Positions 4,945 through 5,484 of a stretch of DNA of 5,484 nt are shown piece by piece. Made by a program: the position numbers and the translations under genes. Origin of the DNA: Myxococcales bacterium (lineage in GTDB: Bacteria > Myxococcota > Bradymonadia > UBA7976 > UBA1532); assembly GCA_020430675.1 (NCBI GenBank), contig JAGQJJ010000322.1, positions 1 to 5,484 of the forward strand, written 5' to 3'. Numbering within the stretch: the first letter of the stretch is position 1; every line of letters begins with the position of its first letter. The notes under the pieces were generated by a model, which ran no database searches, was not told the origin of the DNA, and saw only the letters and a program-made list of their open reading frames with translations.

Positions 4945-5484
4945 ATGGCGCCCGACGACCTTCGCCTCCTGCTCGACGCCGCTGCCACCGGGGCGCTCTC
5001 CCCCGAGACGCTGGCGCGCGCCGCCTTTGCGCTCGGCCGCGAGGGCGTCGACGTCATCCGCGCCCTGCGCTTTGCCGGGGCCACCGAGCCCGAGCTGGCC
5101 GCGGTGCAGAACCACCCGACGCTGACCCCGGCGCACGATGTCTCGCTGGCCCATACACTCGCGCCTCCCGACGCCGACGACCTGACGCAGCAGGGGCCGC
5201 CACCTGACATCGGCACCGCCGACATCGAGGCCTATGGCCTGATCGGTCAGCGCTTTGGGGCGCGCTATGCGCTCGGCGAGCTGATCGGCCGCGGAGGCGC
5301 GGGCGAGGTGCACGCGGCGCAGGATCGACTTCTCGGGCGCAACGTGGCGCTCAAGCGGCTGCGCCAGGACGGCAGCCGCGGCGAGGCGGCGATGCAGCGC
5401 TTCATCGCCGAGGCGCGCACCACCGCGCAGCTCGAACACCCGAATGTGGTGCCGATCTACGACATCGGGCTGACCGCCGATCAG
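4945..5484 (+). CDS. Serine/threonine protein kinase (N-terminal part, 3' end outside window)
   Basis: This eukaryotic-type (Hanks) kinase would phosphorylate Ser/Thr residues on partner proteins. The open frame from ATG 4945 gives 180 residues and runs off the window. The kinase N-lobe begins at about residue 105 with RYALGELIG; the glycine loop is G-R-G-G-A-G-E-V (115-122), the ATP-anchoring lysine is Lys137 in VALK, the helix C glutamate is likely Glu156 in FIAEAR, and LEHPNVVPIYDIG (163-175) matches the strand beta4 region. The catalytic loop, activation segment and any sensor or membrane region lie outside. Residues 1-104 are a helical, Ala/Leu-rich then Pro/Asp-rich extension I do not recognise. 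ATG 4945 is preferred over an in-frame TTG at 4858, whose extra codons look non-coding; no strong Shine-Dalgarno is visible. It is transcribed divergently from the lipoprotein operon. Kinase identity is confident; the exact start is less so. Confidence 0.88.
   Translation, partial: MAPDDLRLLLDAAATGALSPETLARAAFALGREGVDVIRALRFAGATEPELAAVQNHPTLTPAHDVSLAHTLAPPDADDLTQQGPPPDIGTADIEAYGLIGQRFGARYALGELIGRGGAGEVHAAQDRLLGRNVALKRLRQDGSRGEAAMQRFIAEARTTAQLEHPNVVPIYDIGLTADQ

Noticed and set aside
4861..5439. Minus-strand open frame of 192 codons opposite the kinase
   Set aside because: The plus strand carries the glycine loop, the VALK lysine and other kinase motifs in a continuous frame; the antisense frame has no domain.
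1..5484. CRISPR array, tRNA, rRNA, insertion sequence or prophage genes
   Set aside because: No spaced direct repeats, cloverleaf-like segment, transposase or phage motif was seen; nearly all bases belong to the six genes described.

Overview
The window is very GC-rich, with G or C dominating third codon positions, and shows hallmarks of a Gram-negative deltaproteobacterial lineage such as Myxococcota or Bradymonadales. These are a eukaryotic-type Ser/Thr kinase, an HDOD protein with a receiver domain, and lipoproteins with Asp-Ala-Gly-Pro and (Gly-Glu)n linkers. The lineage is an inference from gene content and style; no rRNA or other taxonomic marker is present.

Layout. Bases 1-562 (+) hold the C-terminal part of an NhaC-family Na+/H+ antiporter. 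It converges on a four-gene minus-strand run, and the two facing stop codons (560-562 and 573-575) lie in one inverted repeat that may act as a bidirectional terminator. In transcription order the minus-strand run is: a secreted lipoprotein of unknown function (4833-4108), an RND-type periplasmic adaptor lipoprotein (4043-2931), an Opp/Dpp-type ABC ATPase (2934-1909), and a receiver-HDOD regulatory protein (1850-573). The gaps are 64 bp, a 4-bp ATGA overlap, and 58 bp. A 111-bp divergent intergenic region (4834-4944) separates this run from a Ser/Thr protein kinase (4945 onward, +) that is cut by the window end after the N-lobe.

How the genes may work together. The spacing fits one operon in which an envelope lipoprotein, an efflux-type adaptor and a peptide-transporter-type ATPase are co-expressed with a signalling protein. 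The pairing of adaptor and ATPase is odd: this adaptor class normally sits next to an RND pump or a MacB-type ATPase, and Opp/Dpp ATPases normally sit with DppB/DppC permeases. Neither kind of partner is in the window. The ATPase start is nevertheless well fixed by a strong Shine-Dalgarno inside the end of the adaptor gene, so the coupling is real at sequence level. Whether the two proteins share a machine is unknown.

I see no tRNA, rRNA, CRISPR array, insertion sequence or phage gene. The most interesting material is the unusual operon content, the atypical receiver domain, the Cys-cluster lipoprotein with its hexanucleotide repeat, and the long N-terminal extension on the kinase. None of these by itself demonstrates a new system.
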